From: Eucommia ulmoides
Taxonomy: Eukaryota > Streptophyta > Magnoliopsida > Garryales > Eucommiaceae
Reading direction: 5' to 3'
NCBI GenBank assembly: GCA_016647705.1
Contig: CM028329.1
Location: 62,327,231-62,391,230, forward strand
DNA: 64,000 nucleotides
The translations under genes and the position numbers were made by a program. Each line of letters opens with the position of its first letter. Positions within the stretch are counted from its first letter, which is position 1. The notes below the pieces were generated by a model. The model made no database searches and was not told the DNA's origin. It saw only the letters and a program-made list of their open reading frames with translations. Below are positions 45,823 to 57,532 of the stretch, piece by piece.

Positions 45823-46785
45823 TAATATTTTGGACTGAATTCACATAGTCTAAAATGATTAAACCAAGATAGTAATACTGTATATATGAGACAACTATCA
45901 CAAGATTTATAGTCTAATAGATATGTATCTAACTTGTTCTTTTTACGCTGAATTGATTATTTTACTTCACATTTCCTCGAGCCCCGTCTTTGGTCACTTG
46001 AAAGAGTAGGAGAAAAAAAGGAATTTGCCGACTTGTAAAGAAAGCAAGATGGACATTTTTAACCACAAAATTGAGCGACAGAGACAAAGACAGAGAGAGC
46101 ATGTGATGTCTTGGTTGGAAGTATAAGTGGGACTACGACTTGTGTGTTTGTTAGCCTGATCGATAGGGCATATGCCCACTTGGCTTGGACCCAACCAAGC
46201 TTTATAAACACTAGATATTTTACCCGGAAACATATTAGATAATCGTTAAGGTACAAATTTTGGGTTACGATAATTATTAATAAGTATACTAACTTATTTT
46301 TGAAAAAATTGAAGCTAGAACGCGGTATTAATTGAGATTTTTTATTCTTCTTCCTCCTCTCTTTCTTTCTCCATGAAAATCAAGATTTGGCAACGCCTAA
46401 AAAGAGAGAAAAAAAAAAGAAGAAAAGACGTTAAAAAATAATTTTTAAAAAATTAGGAGTAATTTTTTTGAAAACTAAAAGGATAAAAAAAAAAATTTAA
46501 AGGATTTTTTTTTTCATGATGCTAAATTTCTCAATTCACTATTCATTCGCCCTACTCGGTAGAGTAATTTTTTGAGAAATCCAATAATTCTTTCAAAAGT
46601 TCAAAATCATTATTTTTTACGTGAAAAAATTACCTCAATTTTTATATGGTACAATAATTTTAGATTTTTAAAAAAATTATTATAATGTGTAAACTGTATG
46701 GACAAAAAATTGAAGTTCATATACAATTTATCAAGAACCATATTTTAAAAATATGGGTAGAAATATTTGTATTTTTTACCACCAG
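45823..46785. other. Intergenic DNA, no gene seen
   Basis: It is AT-rich with several A runs (46405-46440, 46482-46495). Short open frames at 45994-46256 on the minus strand have no recognised homology. Confidence 0.5.
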
Positions 46786-47262
46786 ATATTCAGTTTAGTA
46801 ATTATTGAATCCCATATTGATGTTTGGTCCCCGATATATGTTCGCAGTAATTTTGTCGAAATCCATCATGCCCGTGCGAGGGCGTGTTGAATCCCACAAT
46901 GCTTGTGTTACTTGAGCCTAAGCTACATATAAAATGTAGACAATCCTCATTTTACAAGCCGTCTTTTAAAAGTGAGTTAGACCCATTGAGGTTTTACGTG
47001 GTATCAGAATCCGACTTTTGTTTGATGTCGAGCATATTGAATCATACATTGATGTTGGGTCCTCGATAACCGTTTACAGTTGTTTGTCAAAGTCCTCCCT
47101 ACATGTTGGCCCCCGATATCCGTTTGCAGTAGTTTGTTAAAATCCATTATATGCGTGAGGAAACGTGATCTCACATCGCTTGTGTTAAATCTCACATCGT
47201 TTGTATTCCCTGAGCGTGAGCTACATAGATTCATTGAATTTCTACGGTCATTGATCAGTCTT
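46786..47262 (+). mobile_element. TRIM family A, tandem copy with LTR, primer site and second LTR
   Basis: An internal-type block (46800-46884, with CCCCGATATATGTTCGCAGT) precedes an LTR from TGTTGAATCCCACAATGCTT (46885) to about 46998, then TGGTATCAGAATCCG at 46999, a primer site for initiator tRNA-Met. Internal sequence repeats twice (GATGTTGGGTCCTCGATA.. and GTTGGCCCCCGATATCCGTT), and a second LTR-like block ends TTTCTACGG near 47260. The extra internal block upstream suggests a tandem array of TRIM units sharing LTRs. No coding sequence. Confidence 0.75.
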
Positions 47263-48110
47263 TTACAGTATGATTAGAATTGATAAAAGTAGTAGGTGAC
47301 AAAAATCTGTATGTTTTTTACCTAACAGAAGGGAAGGGAACAAAAAGAACCGAAAATTGTGGGAAATTGCAGGGGAGTGGGAGAGGAGCTGAATCTGGTT
47401 CACGCGTTGTTTCGAGTTTCAAAGTCCGAACAAAAGGAACCCCCAAATTTCAAGTTTCAACTGCTCCTGTGACTTCCGAGCCAACATTCTGCCTCCGTGA
47501 AAGAAGAGAGTAGAAAAATATTGCGCTTTCACTCCCTCTCGATCATTCAAATGCAAAACCAAACAAACCCCAAAGATAGGGACAGCTAATCCGTGATTCT
47601 ATTCTGTCCATACCTTTCACCATAGCTGTTTTTTGTGTTTATATGTGTATCTATATCTGTGTAGATCAATTCGGTTTTTAGGGCATTTATTATTCCGGTT
47701 ATCAGTATCAATCAGTATTCATCCTCCATACTTTATCGTTTAAAATCGGCTCCATGATTGAACCTACTTTCTTGGTTCTTTTTTGTTTAATTTTACTTTA
47801 GAAGGTCGAATTTACGTTATTCTTTTCTGGGTCTATTAATTATATAGATTTTTCTCAATCTTTTACTTAGCTCTGTTCTATACATATGCTCTGTCTTCTT
47901 TTTCCTCGCTTCAAAGATATCTAATTGTTTGGATAGTTTTGTTTCTGAAGAAACCATTCTTGCCTTTCACGAGACTGTTTGCTGTACAGATTTCAATTGT
48001 CCTATTCATCATTCCTTCCCTATAAATAATCGGTTGGTGGGAGTTCTTCTACCTGAACAATTCTTGCTTCAGTTTTTATGTTCCGTTTTTGATCGGATTT
48101 GAGCATAAAC
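47263..48110 (+). promoter_or_regulatory. Upstream region of the GH127 gene
   Basis: TATAAATAAT at 48021 sits about 90 bases before the ATG at 48111 and is the best TATA box, implying a leader of roughly 55-60 nt. The rest of the interval has no gene. Confidence 0.55.
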
Positions 48111-51100
48111 ATGAAGCCTTTAAGATTGTTTGAAGCTTTGGTTTTTATTTGGTCTTTGTTATCTGGTTATGTTCTGTGTAAGGAGTGTACCAACTCTCCC
48201 ACTCAGCTATCTTCACACACTTTTCGACATGAATTGTTGTCGTCGGACAACGAAACATGGAAAAATGAGATGTTTTCGCATTATCATTTGACTCCAACCG
48301 ATGATTCTGCCTGGATGAATTTGCTTCCTAGGAAGATTTTGAAGGAGGAGGATGAAAGTAGTTGGGTTATGATGTATAGGAACATCAAGAACTCAGTACG
48401 GTCTAATGATTTTTTAAGAGAAGTGCCTTTGGAGAGTGTGAGGTTAGAACCAAATTCGATTCATGGGCGAGCTCAACAGACAAATTTAGAGTATTTATTG
48501 ATGTTGGATGTTGATAGCTTGGTGTGGAGTTTTAGGAAGACGGCTGGTTTGCCTACTTCTGGCACGCCATATGGAGGTTGGGAGGATCCAACTTGTGAGC
48601 TTCGAGGTCATTTTGTAGGTTGGTTTTTTCATTCGAATTCCCCGTTATTATTGATTTATGTTCTGTTTGATCTTTTTAAGAATGTCTTAACCGTTTATGT
48701 TTGATTTTGACAATACCGAAGGGCATTACTTGAGCGCTTCAGCGCATCAATGGGCTAGCACTCATAATGACACTCTCAAAGAGAAAATGTTTGCTGTGGT
48801 TTCTGCTCTATCTACCTGTCAGACTAAAATGGGTTCGGGATATCTTTCTGCTTTCCCGTCCGAATTATTTGACCGTTTTGAAGCTATTAGACCTGTTTGG
48901 GCACCTTATTACACCATCCATAAGGTAGAACATGCTTAAAAGTGTTTCTATTTATCGTTACTTATTCGTGTTTCAGCTATTAGCTTCTTATGGTTGTCAA
49001 TGTGATCAGATATTGGCTGGTCTTGTGGATCAATACAGTTTTGCCGGAAATGCTCAAGCTTTAGAAATGGCAAAAGGGATGGCTGATTACTTCTACAACC
49101 GAGTGCAAAATGTAATATTAAATTATAGTATTGAAAGACATTGGCAATCGTTGAACGAAGAAACTGGGGGTATGAACGATGTCCTTTATACGTTGTACAC
49201 GTTAACGGTGCGTAAAAAATTGTTTTACTTTGCTCGAATTTGGTTTTTAAGCACATTCATCCTATTATTCTCGAATTTTTATTTTTTTTTGGCAGGGAAA
49301 TCAGAAGCATTTGATCTTGGCTCACCTTTTTGACAAACCCTGTTTTCTAGGATTGCTTGCAGTAAAGGTAGTTTATATAGCTTTTGTATTATTAACATTT
49401 GCATTCTAATTTTTCGTTTTTTGCATATTTGCATCAAATTTCCTAATTTGTTCTTTTAATTATAGGCTGATGATATATCCGGATTTCACGCCAATACGCA
49501 TATTCCAATAGTTATTGGATCTCAAATGCGGTACGAGGTTACAGGTGATCCGCTGTATAAGGTAAATGTTTCTTGTAAATGCAATATACGGCTTATAAAT
49601 GTTCTTAAGTTAGGGCTCGTTCGATAACACAATTAAACGCTTAAAACTGAATGCATCAAGTAAGCGTGTTTGATAATAAAATGAAACAATCACTTCAATA
49701 TTTTAAAATCGAAATTTGAAGTGACTTGGAACTCACTTATTTTTTTAAGCGTTTATCACTTAAAATGATCAAATATCTATCTATCACAACTGTAAGAACC
49801 TGATGGGCCTCACTCACTCTCAAAAGACGCTTTATTAGAGGAAGATTCCCCTAAATTTTATATATAACTTAGGATCAGGTAACATAAGTGATGTGCGATT
49901 CAACATGCCCGCAAAGGTGGATTTTGACAAACCACTGTGAATAGATATCAGGGGCTCAACATTGATGTAGGATTTAACACGCTCAACATCAGAGAAAAGG
50001 CCTGACTCTAATACCATTTAGGAACCCAATGGGTTTAACTCACCCTCAAAAGACACCTTGTTAGAGAAAGCTTGTCTTGGACTTTATATATAGCTCACAA
50101 GCGATGTTGGATTCAACAACCACCACCATTAAACATCGTTACTAAAAAAATTTAGAAAAAAAAGAAGTTATATACAAATAATTTTAGAAAGAGAAAAATA
50201 CTAATTTTGAGTAGTCAATACATTTGGCATTTATAGTTTTCAATACTTAATTTTGAGTTTTATCGAACAGGCCCGTAGTGTGATGTAATTTGGTATGCAG
50301 GAAATAGCTACATTCTTCATGGATACTGTTAACTCTTCTCACAGCTATGCTACAGGAGGGACTTCAGTCAGTGAGTTCTGGTACAAAATACATGTCTTCT
50401 TTTATTCTATCTATATTTCTCATTCATAAAATTAGTCCATGGCTTGTTTAATTTGATCTATATTTTTTGTGAACATAAGAGCAGGTCAGATCCAAAGCGG
50501 TTAGCAGGAACACTGCAAAATGAAAACGAAGAGTCTTGTACTACATACAACATGCTCAAGGTATGCATGAAGATCGATAAAACGGTTTAGTTCTTTTGTG
50601 AAGTTATTACCTGTAAATCTTGATGCTGTTATTTTTGTTTTTAAGGTTTCTCGGCATCTGTTTAGATGGACTATGGAAATGGCGTATGCCGATTATTATG
50701 AGAGAGCGCTTACAAATGGTGTGCTGGGCATACAAAGAGGGAACGAACCAGGCGTTATGATCTACATGCTACCACAAGGCCGTGGTGTTTCCAAGGCTCG
50801 TAGCTACCACGGGTGGGGAACAAAGTTCAATTCTTTTTGGTGCTGTTATGGCACAGGTTTGACCCCCCGTTTTATTATAATGTTTTTTTTATCATGGGCT
50901 CTGAATGTTGCAACTCAATATTCATCCAAACCATTCAGTAAAGTAATTTTTGTAGAAGTTCATTAATTATGTCAAAAGTGCAAATTGTTTGCACGATATA
51001 AAAGTTACTGCAATGTTTTATATGGAAATGTAGTTTTATATGCAAATGTAGTGTAATAATTTTGGACTTCTGAAAAAATTACTATAACGTGTAGACTGTA

Positions 51101-52944
51101 TGGACAAAAAATTCAAGTTTGTAGGCTGCTCACCGAGAACCCCTTTTAAAAAACCGAAAATTCTTGTAAGGAACTAATTTTTTTCAGTTTTTATTGTATT
51201 TTGTTAATAATTTTTTTTTTTTTTGTTTTGTTTTTTCTAGGAATTGAATCGTTTTCGAAGTTGGGAGATTCAATATATTTCGAAGAGTATGGAAATACTC
51301 CAGGGCTCTACATAATCCAATACATATCGAGCTCATTGGATTGGAAATCTGGACAGATGACTCTGAATCAGAAGGTTGAACCTGTTGTTTCTTGGGATCC
51401 TCGTCTTCAAGTAACGTTTACCGTTTCCTTGGACAAGGTACACTTTTTTATCAACTAATTTTCAGAAAATTTATGAACAGAAAATGAAAAATGTATCGTT
51501 CCAGGTTTATTGAATTAACATTAATTTGTTATATTGTACAGGGAGAGACGGGAAAATCATCTACCTTGAATTTGCGGATACCATTTTGGACGCGTTCAGC
51601 CGGTGCTAAGGCATTACTCAATGGTCAAGATTTCGCGCCGCAAAGTCCAGGTATTTTTTTAGCAGGTTCCTACTTACAAAAATATGGTATCCAGTAGAGT
51701 AAACTCGTTTCATACATAAACTATTTTAGGAAGCATCACAAATTTGATGTAAGATTTTAACACCCACCCTTTCTCACGTACAACCTCGTCTTGCACATGA
51801 TGCAATCAGAGTATTAGACAAACATCAAAAAAGAGAAGACAGACAAACAAACGAGACTTTGCAAATCAATTTTGATATTGTATTAGGAGGTTCCAACTTA
51901 AAACCATATGACATTAAGTGGAGTAGATATACAAACTATTTTAGGTAGCCTCACATATGATTCTACCGGTTTTCGCTATTGAAGCAAAGTATAGAGAACG
52001 ATGACCATTTTTGCAATCGCTAATGCAGGTAGGTTTCTCAGTCTCACCAGAACATGGAGCTCTGGTGACAAAATCACTCTAGAACTCCCCATAAATCTGA
52101 GAATCGAAGCCATTCAAGGTATTTTGATGCAATTTTTTTTATTTTTTTTTGGTTTTATGTATAGAACATTCTTAAATATGGACTAACGAAGTTCATGTCT
52201 GAAACATCAGACGAGCGACCACAGTATGCTTCTGTTCAGGCAATTCTGTACGGCCCCTACCTTCTTGCGGGTCTTACCAATGGCGACTGGGACATTAAGA
52301 CGCCGTCATCCTCGTCTCTCTCAGAGTGGATTACGCCAATTCCACCGGCATACAATTCACATCTTATTTCTCTTTCCCAACAATCCGGTGACTCCACATT
52401 TGTCTTCTCGAACACAAATGAATCAATGAAAATGGTGAAATTACCCGAATCAGGTACGGACGCTGCTTTGTACGCCACTTTCAGACTTATCTTGACCGAT
52501 TCAACCTCCATTCCAATTTCGGATCCAAAAGATTTCATTGGGAAATCGGTGATGCTAGAAGCGTTTAATTTCCCGGGCATGGTGGTGACCCACAAGGCAG
52601 TGAACGAAAATCTCGAACTCACCGCGAGTGAGAGCGGCTCGGTTTTCCGTCTGGTTGCGGGATTAGACGGGAACAACGGAACTGTTTCTTTGGAATCTAA
52701 AAGCCTAAAAGGCTGCTTTGTTTACAGCGGAGTGAATGATAAGGAAGGCGGTGCAAGAATCAAGCTGAGTTGCGATTCGGGTGTGGAGTACAAACGGGGA
52801 AGTAGCTTTGTATTGAGAGATGGACTGAGCGGTTATGATCCGATCAGTTTCGTGGCAAAAGGGTCGAATCGGAACTACCTTCTTGCCCCATTGTTTAGCC
52901 TCAGAGATGAATCTTATACCCTCTATTTCAATATACATTCCTGA
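48111..52944 (+). CDS. GH127 beta-L-arabinofuranosidase (DUF1680 family), secreted
   Basis: Twelve exons: 48111-48618, 48722-48924, 49010-49207, 49296-49367, 49466-49561, 50301-50380, 50485-50560, 50646-50856, 51241-51437, 51542-51650, 52029-52118 and 52211-52944. Phases agree and introns are GT-AG, giving 857 aa. A signal peptide is likely (MKPLRLFEALVFIWSLLSGYVLC). The catalytic region includes FVGHYLSASAHQWAST, GGMNDVLY, ANTHIPIVIGS, and E402-S-C404 (EESCTTYN) plus Cys477-Cys478 (FWCCYGTG). These match the zinc-binding Glu/Cys set of bacterial GH127, in which one Cys is the nucleophile. A beta-sandwich and a C-terminal domain resembling alpha-L-arabinofuranosidase B (about 690-857) follow. 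It probably removes beta-L-arabinofuranose from cell-wall glycoproteins; the plant substrate is inferred. Intron 5 has a nested MITE and TRIM, intron 10 a TRIM piece. Confidence 0.95.
49612..50274. mobile_element. hAT-like MITE in GH127 intron 5, split by a TRIM
   Basis: AGGGCTCGTTCGATAACA at the left and TTTATCGAACAGGCCC at the right are inverted ends. Without the TRIM at 49791-50118 the element is about 335 bp. Its right part (CACCACCATTAAACATCGTT, AGTTATATACAAATAATTTT) matches the repeat in the PRELI leader intron (about 24650-24740). The 8-bp target duplication was not clear. Confidence 0.65.
49791..50118 (-). mobile_element. TRIM family A, complete with two LTRs, nested in a MITE
   Basis: On the minus strand an LTR from TGTTGAATCCAACATCGCTT (50118) has GAGCTATATATAAAGTCC and ends near CATTGGGTTCCTA, followed by the degenerate primer site ATGGTATTAGAGTCAG. 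After about 110 bases of internal sequence a second LTR begins TGTTGAATCGCACATCACTT and ends TTCTTACA at 49791. The total is 328 bp. It is flanked by ACAAC (left) and ACCAC (right), a possible 5-bp target duplication with one mismatch. Confidence 0.85.
51720..51970 (-). mobile_element. TRIM family C fragment in GH127 intron 10
   Basis: TCCAACTTAAAACCATATGA and TTAAGTGGAGTA match the NEK intron 2 copy reversed. AAACTATTTTAGGNAGC..CACA occurs twice (about 51719 and 51931), which may be the two LTR ends. Boundaries are uncertain. Confidence 0.45.
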
Positions 52945-53533
52945 AATGCTCTGATAGCTTTGATAAAAAAAGATACATAGAAAATCAGACTGAGTACTGA
53001 GTAGTATTGTTGTGTGGGCAATATACTACAGCTTGCCCTAGATATCTTGCGACACTATTAGGTTGGAGTTAATGGAATCGAATAACGATGCGATGGTATC
53101 AAAATTTAAATAGATGTCCATTTTAAACTTTATTTTATGTTATTGGAATGCGATTCTATTATCTCTAATCACGCATGCCGCTATTGTTTTTGCTAGTTTT
53201 AAGGTATTGGGATTGATTGTGGCGCAAGTTACTCGTGCCTGTGTTGAATGAATGGTTATAGGTGTGAGTTGACAGCTAGTTGTGCATTAATAATATGTAT
53301 GTATGAATAAGAACTTAAGAAGTAAGAACAGCTGTTCTGTTACTAGTTACTACAACCTAGGTATCTGCACCAACATTGTTCATTCATTTTACGCCATTTA
53401 TATCCTCTTCTTGAAAAGTGTGACAAACAGAGTCCCTGGAAATCCTCTGAGCAATGCTCCATCTGTTCTCTGTCACTAGTTGAATTGAAGGGGTGATGCC
53501 ATTTTTTCCCCTTATTTTAATTTTTAACCGCCA
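52945..53533. other. 3' flank of GH127 and intergenic DNA
   Basis: It includes the presumed 3' UTR. GAATCGAATAACGATGCGAT faces GGAATGCGATTCTATTATC near 53075 and 53155, a possible very small MITE. No gene is seen. Confidence 0.5.
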
Positions 53534-53857
53534 TGTTGAATCCCGCGTCGATATAAAGTCGAAGTGTAATTTTCCTTTTTCAGGGTGTGTTTTGAGAGTG
53601 AGTTAGGTCTATTGGGTTTCTACATGATATTAGAATCATATTTTTTATCTGTTGTTAGCCGTGTTGAATCCCACATCAACATTGGGCCCCCGATATCCGT
53701 TTACAGTGGTAGGTTAAAGTCTCATCTTGTATGTGAGGGAGCGTGTTGAATCTTACGTTGTTTGTGTTAGTTGATCCTAAGCTATATATAAAGCCTCGGG
53801 CATTCCTCATCTTACAAGACATTTTTCGACAGTGAATTAGGCTCATTGAGTTTCTAT
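53534..53857 (+). mobile_element. TRIM family A, complete with two LTRs
   Basis: LTR 1 runs from TGTTGAATCCCGCGTCG (53534) to TTTCTACA (53624), then TGATATTAGAATCA, a decayed tRNA-Met primer site. The internal block contains CATTGGGCCCCCGATATCCG. LTR 2 starts TGTTGAATCTTACGTTG (53744), has CTAAGCTATATATAAAGCC, and ends near TTTCTA at 53857. LTR 1 has lost part of its promoter segment. No coding sequence. Confidence 0.85.
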
Positions 53858-54578
53858 CTACGCAGTGTTTTGACAATTAAAAACGTATGAGTTGGGATTG
53901 TTGAACCGAGGTTTGAGTTTTCATAACAATGTCCCCCAACCATGAAATTATTTGTTTCATCCACTAACCTCCAGAGTGTTAGTAACAAGCAACAGAATCA
54001 AGCAAGACAATCTAAGAGACCTAAAGTAGGCTTGGCGAGAATCCGAGGCCAGAGCAAGTTAGGTTGGACGAGTTGGTTCAAGAGAGGAGTAGAGGTTCTG
54101 AGTTGTGGGGTTATCTCGGGTCTTTCATTTATAACCTGACCACCATCCCGCTCCTTCCGCAGCCACGATAAAAGCAAATTTATGTCGGCATCAATATGAC
54201 TACAGCTCTTTGTATCAACCTTTTGGGATAAGGATAGAAAAATCTGAAAACTAAGGTGGACCATGAATTTGAGGAATTGATAGCACATCTACCATTGCAG
54301 GGGGAGGTATTAGGACAGAGACAACACCTGTTTCTCTGTCACGAAAGTCTCGTTTGGTAGTGATTCAATGCCATTTTGGACCATTTATTTGACTCACGAT
54401 ACTACCCCATCTCATTATTCTATTTATTAATTGGGATTCCAAAATGTGTCTGCATCTTTCAAAATATTGTCAAATACATCTTACAGTCTGCCGACTTTTG
54501 GACATATTATGATTGTAACTGACATGTACTTAGTCGACGTGCGTTTAAATTGACCTGAAAATATATAAAATGATAACA
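53858..54578. other. Intergenic DNA, no gene seen
   Basis: Open frames near 53998-54288 have no recognised domain. Confidence 0.5.
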
Positions 54579-54579
54579 A

Positions 54580-55222
54580 AAAAAGGATAATTAATTCAAT
54601 TTTTAAAGTCTAATCCGCAATTGATCCTTTTGTGTTATAAGTTTTGATTTAGTTTCTTAAGTTATATTTTACTTGTGTTTTAATCCCATAATATAAGAAT
54701 TGTAAAAAGTAAATTCGGTTTTATAGTTAATATTAATTATATGTAACGAATATTAGTAACAATTTCATAATTGTTATTTTTTTTTACATATATCTATGTA
54801 TTTTTTGTTACATGTACTTATATAATATTAGTTACATGTTACATATTATATATATGTGTGTAATATTTTATGACATTTAACAAATATTGAACACAGAAAT
54901 AAGTTTAATATTAGTTACATGTAATTGTGTACATTTAGTTACCTGTGACTAATTACATGTATTTTGTGTGATTTTTGTTACATCTAACAAAATTTTACAC
55001 ATAAAGTTATTACATGTTAAAAAAAAAAAAAAAAAAAAGTTGTTACATGTTACAAAATATAGTAATTTTACACACAAAGTTGTTATATGTAACCGTGCGT
55101 GTGCAAGGCTTCCGCCTTTTTAAAATAGTCGGGATTAAATCAAAACTTTTTATCGCCTCTGGAACTTTTCACCAATTAAGGATAAAATATAGGATCTCCT
55201 ACCAATTACTCCCAAAAAAATC
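54580..55222 (-). mobile_element. Dispersed MITE-like repeat, copy 3 (reverse orientation)
   Basis: Reversed, it starts GGGAGTAATTGGTAGGAGAT, passes GGCGGAAGCCTTGCACACGC, then many TTACATGTAACTAATATT-type blocks, and ends CGGATTAGACTTT. The order is the same as copies 1 and 2. An A run with a local duplication of ACATGTTA..AAAGTTGTTACATG is at 55015-55060. Confidence 0.75.
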
Positions 55223-55866
55223 TAATATTTATGATGTAGAATTTCACAATATTTTCACTTAAAGACACCACGGAAGAGTGATGATCTTGGGATCTCTACT
55301 CCTCTCCGAAACTTTTATTCCTTTATCAGCACCACCATAACGTTGTTTACAAATCATGATTAACTCTAATATCATTTGTAATGTCCCTTGTGGCTTGACC
55401 AATAAACTTTTTAATTGAGTCCACTCGGTCCAAATGGATCTTTTCTAATATCTTATATATCAAATAATATTTTTTAATATTTAAGATTTAATATCTCGCA
55501 ACATCAAATTGGATCGAACATCCTTTATCTTTGCAAACAGACCTTTGTTATCAAAATCGTATGTACCATCCACTTGTCATTACGTAGTGTCGATAACATG
55601 AATCCATCAAACAAGCACAAAAGTTAATGTGCTAACAACGTAATTGTACGATAATTTTAGGTCTCTCTTAATCTCAAAAATTAATTCATACGGCGAAAGT
55701 TTTCTTTACACTTATAACTTGATTATTAACTTTTTTCGCGTTCGATGTGCGATAAACACAACAATAAAAATACTTAATTGTCTCTCTCTCTCTAAATAAG
55801 AAAAAAGACAAGCTTAGATGATTTGTCGTAATTTTACTTTTACATAATCACAAACAAACATGTATC
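55223..55866. mobile_element. Degenerate TRIM-like sequence (family B LTR at 55640-55775)
   Basis: TAGGTCTCTCTTAATCTCAA, TTTACACTTATAACTTGATT and TTCGATGTGCGATAAACACA are the reversed blocks of the family B LTR. Upstream, 55330-55480 may hold more of the element. The 3' flank of the DRT100-like gene also lies here. Confidence 0.5.
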
Positions 55867-56961
55867 TCAACACGCTTTCCTCAGTGGCTTCCCACAAAGA
55901 CAATCGTTGTATACAAAAGACGACGCTTCCAGGTGGTCGAACGGCGAACCCGCCGGAATCCGCCCGCACATGTGATTGTGACTCAGATCCAGATGTCCTA
56001 TGTAACTCGCCGTCACTATCGACTGCGGTATTGGACCTCGAAGCCGATTATACGACAGATCGATCGCCGTGAAATACGATTTTGCTCCGAATACATTCGG
56101 AATAGTACCTTCCAGAGCGTTCCGGCTCAGGTTCAGTATACTGATACTGGAGTGTATTAGAGTTGGTGGTAGCGTGCCGGTGATACGGTTGCCGTCGAGA
56201 TTCAGCGTCGCGAGAACCGCCATTTTCCCCAGAGACGGCGGGATCGAACCGGAGATTTGGTTCAGTGAGAGATCTAGATCGGAGAGGCGATAGATGTAGG
56301 AAACGGAGTTTGGAATCGGTCCGTTTAATTGGTTCCGGCTCAGTAAGGCCCGGCTCAGCATCCGGAGCTTCCCGAAGTCTCGTGGCAGAGTACCGGAGAT
56401 TCGGTTGTTTCTGATATCCAAGTGCATTAACGACGATAGGTTCGTTAACGATCTCGGAATAGTGCCGGAGAGATCATTGTCGGCGACGTTAAGCACAGTC
56501 AACAACTTGAGTCTGCCAATGTCGGAAGGAATGTCGCCGGAGAATTTGTTTCCGATCAAATCCAGGATTCGGAGAAACGGCAACGAAGCAATGCACGGAG
56601 GAATGGGGCCGGAGATTCCCTTCCAGTCGGCTATGGTGATGCTGGAGAGTCTGGTGAGTTTACAGATGGCCGGAGAGATCGAGCCGGTCATAAAACCAGT
56701 CCGGTGGGCTTTCTCGAAAATCGGGTCTTCGGATTCACCGCGAAGGTTGATATCCGCGACCCGGCCGTTGGACGGATCACAGCTAACGCCGTACCACTTG
56801 TGGCAACAGTCGTTGCCCGTCCATGAGTTGAAGATGCCCAAGTAGGGCTCGTGGAGGGCGGCTTTGAAGGCCAAAAGAGCGGCCCTGTCGGACGGCGGGC
56901 AGGAGTTAACGGCAGATATAACGGCAAGAAGTATAGCACCGACGTAGAAGAAGGTACTCAT
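55867..56961 (-). CDS. DRT100: DRT100-like secreted leucine-rich-repeat protein
   Basis: The product is 364 aa from a single exon. A signal peptide (MSTFFYVGAILLAVISAVNS) precedes an LRRNT cap (CPPSDRAALLAFKAAL, SWTGNDCCHKWYGVSCD), then about nine or ten plant-type LRRs with LxxLxxLxLxxNxxSGxIP (for example LRILDLIGNKFSGDIP, LSDLDLSLNQISGSIP, IGHLDLSHNHMCGRIP) and a C-terminal cap with CLCGKPLRKAC. There is no transmembrane helix or kinase. Length and end match DRT100 (about 370 aa), first isolated because it partly complemented E. coli recombination mutants. The structure suggests an extracellular ligand-binding or wall-associated protein, so a direct DNA-repair role is doubtful. The start at 56961 gives the complete signal peptide. 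A TATA-like CTTATTTAAG lies at 57090-57081. Confidence 0.95.
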   Translation of the reverse strand: MSTFFYVGAILLAVISAVNSCPPSDRAALLAFKAALHEPYLGIFNSWTGNDCCHKWYGVSCDPSNGRVADINLRGESEDPIFEKAHRTGFMTGSISPAICKLTRLSSITIADWKGISGPIPPCIASLPFLRILDLIGNKFSGDIPSDIGRLKLLTVLNVADNDLSGTIPRSLTNLSSLMHLDIRNNRISGTLPRDFGKLRMLSRALLSRNQLNGPIPNSVSYIYRLSDLDLSLNQISGSIPPSLGKMAVLATLNLDGNRITGTLPPTLIHSSISILNLSRNALEGTIPNVFGAKSYFTAIDLSYNRLRGPIPQSIVTASYIGHLDLSHNHMCGRIPAGSPFDHLEASSFVYNDCLCGKPLRKAC

Positions 56962-57080
56962 TTTCTCTCTCTAAAACTCTATGATTTCTCTCTCTAAAAC
57001 AGCATGCATACACATATACATATAGCTAGAGACCAGGGCGTTGTCATGCATGTTGAAGAGTGAGAGGTCAGCCATGGCTG

Positions 57081-57090
57081 CTTAAATAAG
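57081..57090 (-). promoter_or_regulatory. TATA-like element of the DRT100-like gene
   Basis: CTTATTTAAG on the minus strand lies 120 bases before the ATG, followed by a leader with GAGAGAGA motifs. This is the only TATA-like word close enough; initiation is inferred. Confidence 0.45.
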
Positions 57091-57314
57091 GGTAATGTAA
57101 AATTTGATGACGGTTTTGCCCTTCACGTGTGATGTTTGAATGGGAGTTTACAGCTCAACATGGGAAAGGATAGGATTGAGTGATCACAAAATTATTGAGA
57201 CGAAGGTGAGAGGCAATAGGGTTGGCTTGCCACGTGGTGGATGAGTGTCCAGTGCTACAAACCTCTCGCTATACGCACCGTCTAGAATAAAATCATAACA
57301 CTTAGGTAATCACT

Positions 57315-57532
57315 TTTTTTTTGTGGTTTTACGATAAGGTGTATCCGGATCAGTTTACGCACACCTCGACTAATCACGTCTTTGGACGATCTTAAGAGTG
57401 CATTCCACCGTATCAGTCTGGTGCATTCAGGTCTATATTCAATATTTAATTTCTAGAGTGCTTTTCAGAAGAATTAAATCTTGAGTGACCGGAAAAATTG
57501 GCACCTCTCCTTTACCAATTGGACTAACAACT
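57315..57532 (-). mobile_element. SINE with conserved plant 3' domain and target-site duplication
   Basis: The minus strand starts GTTAGTCCAATTGGTAAAGG (box A-like TAGTCCAATTGG), and ends GTGATTAGTCGAGGTGTGCG..GATCCGGATACACCTTATCG with an A run. CTTAGGTAATCACT on the left (57301-57314) and CTTAGGTGATAATCACT on the right (57533-57549) form a target duplication with a 3-base difference. It aligns with the copy at 33519-33756. Confidence 0.82.
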
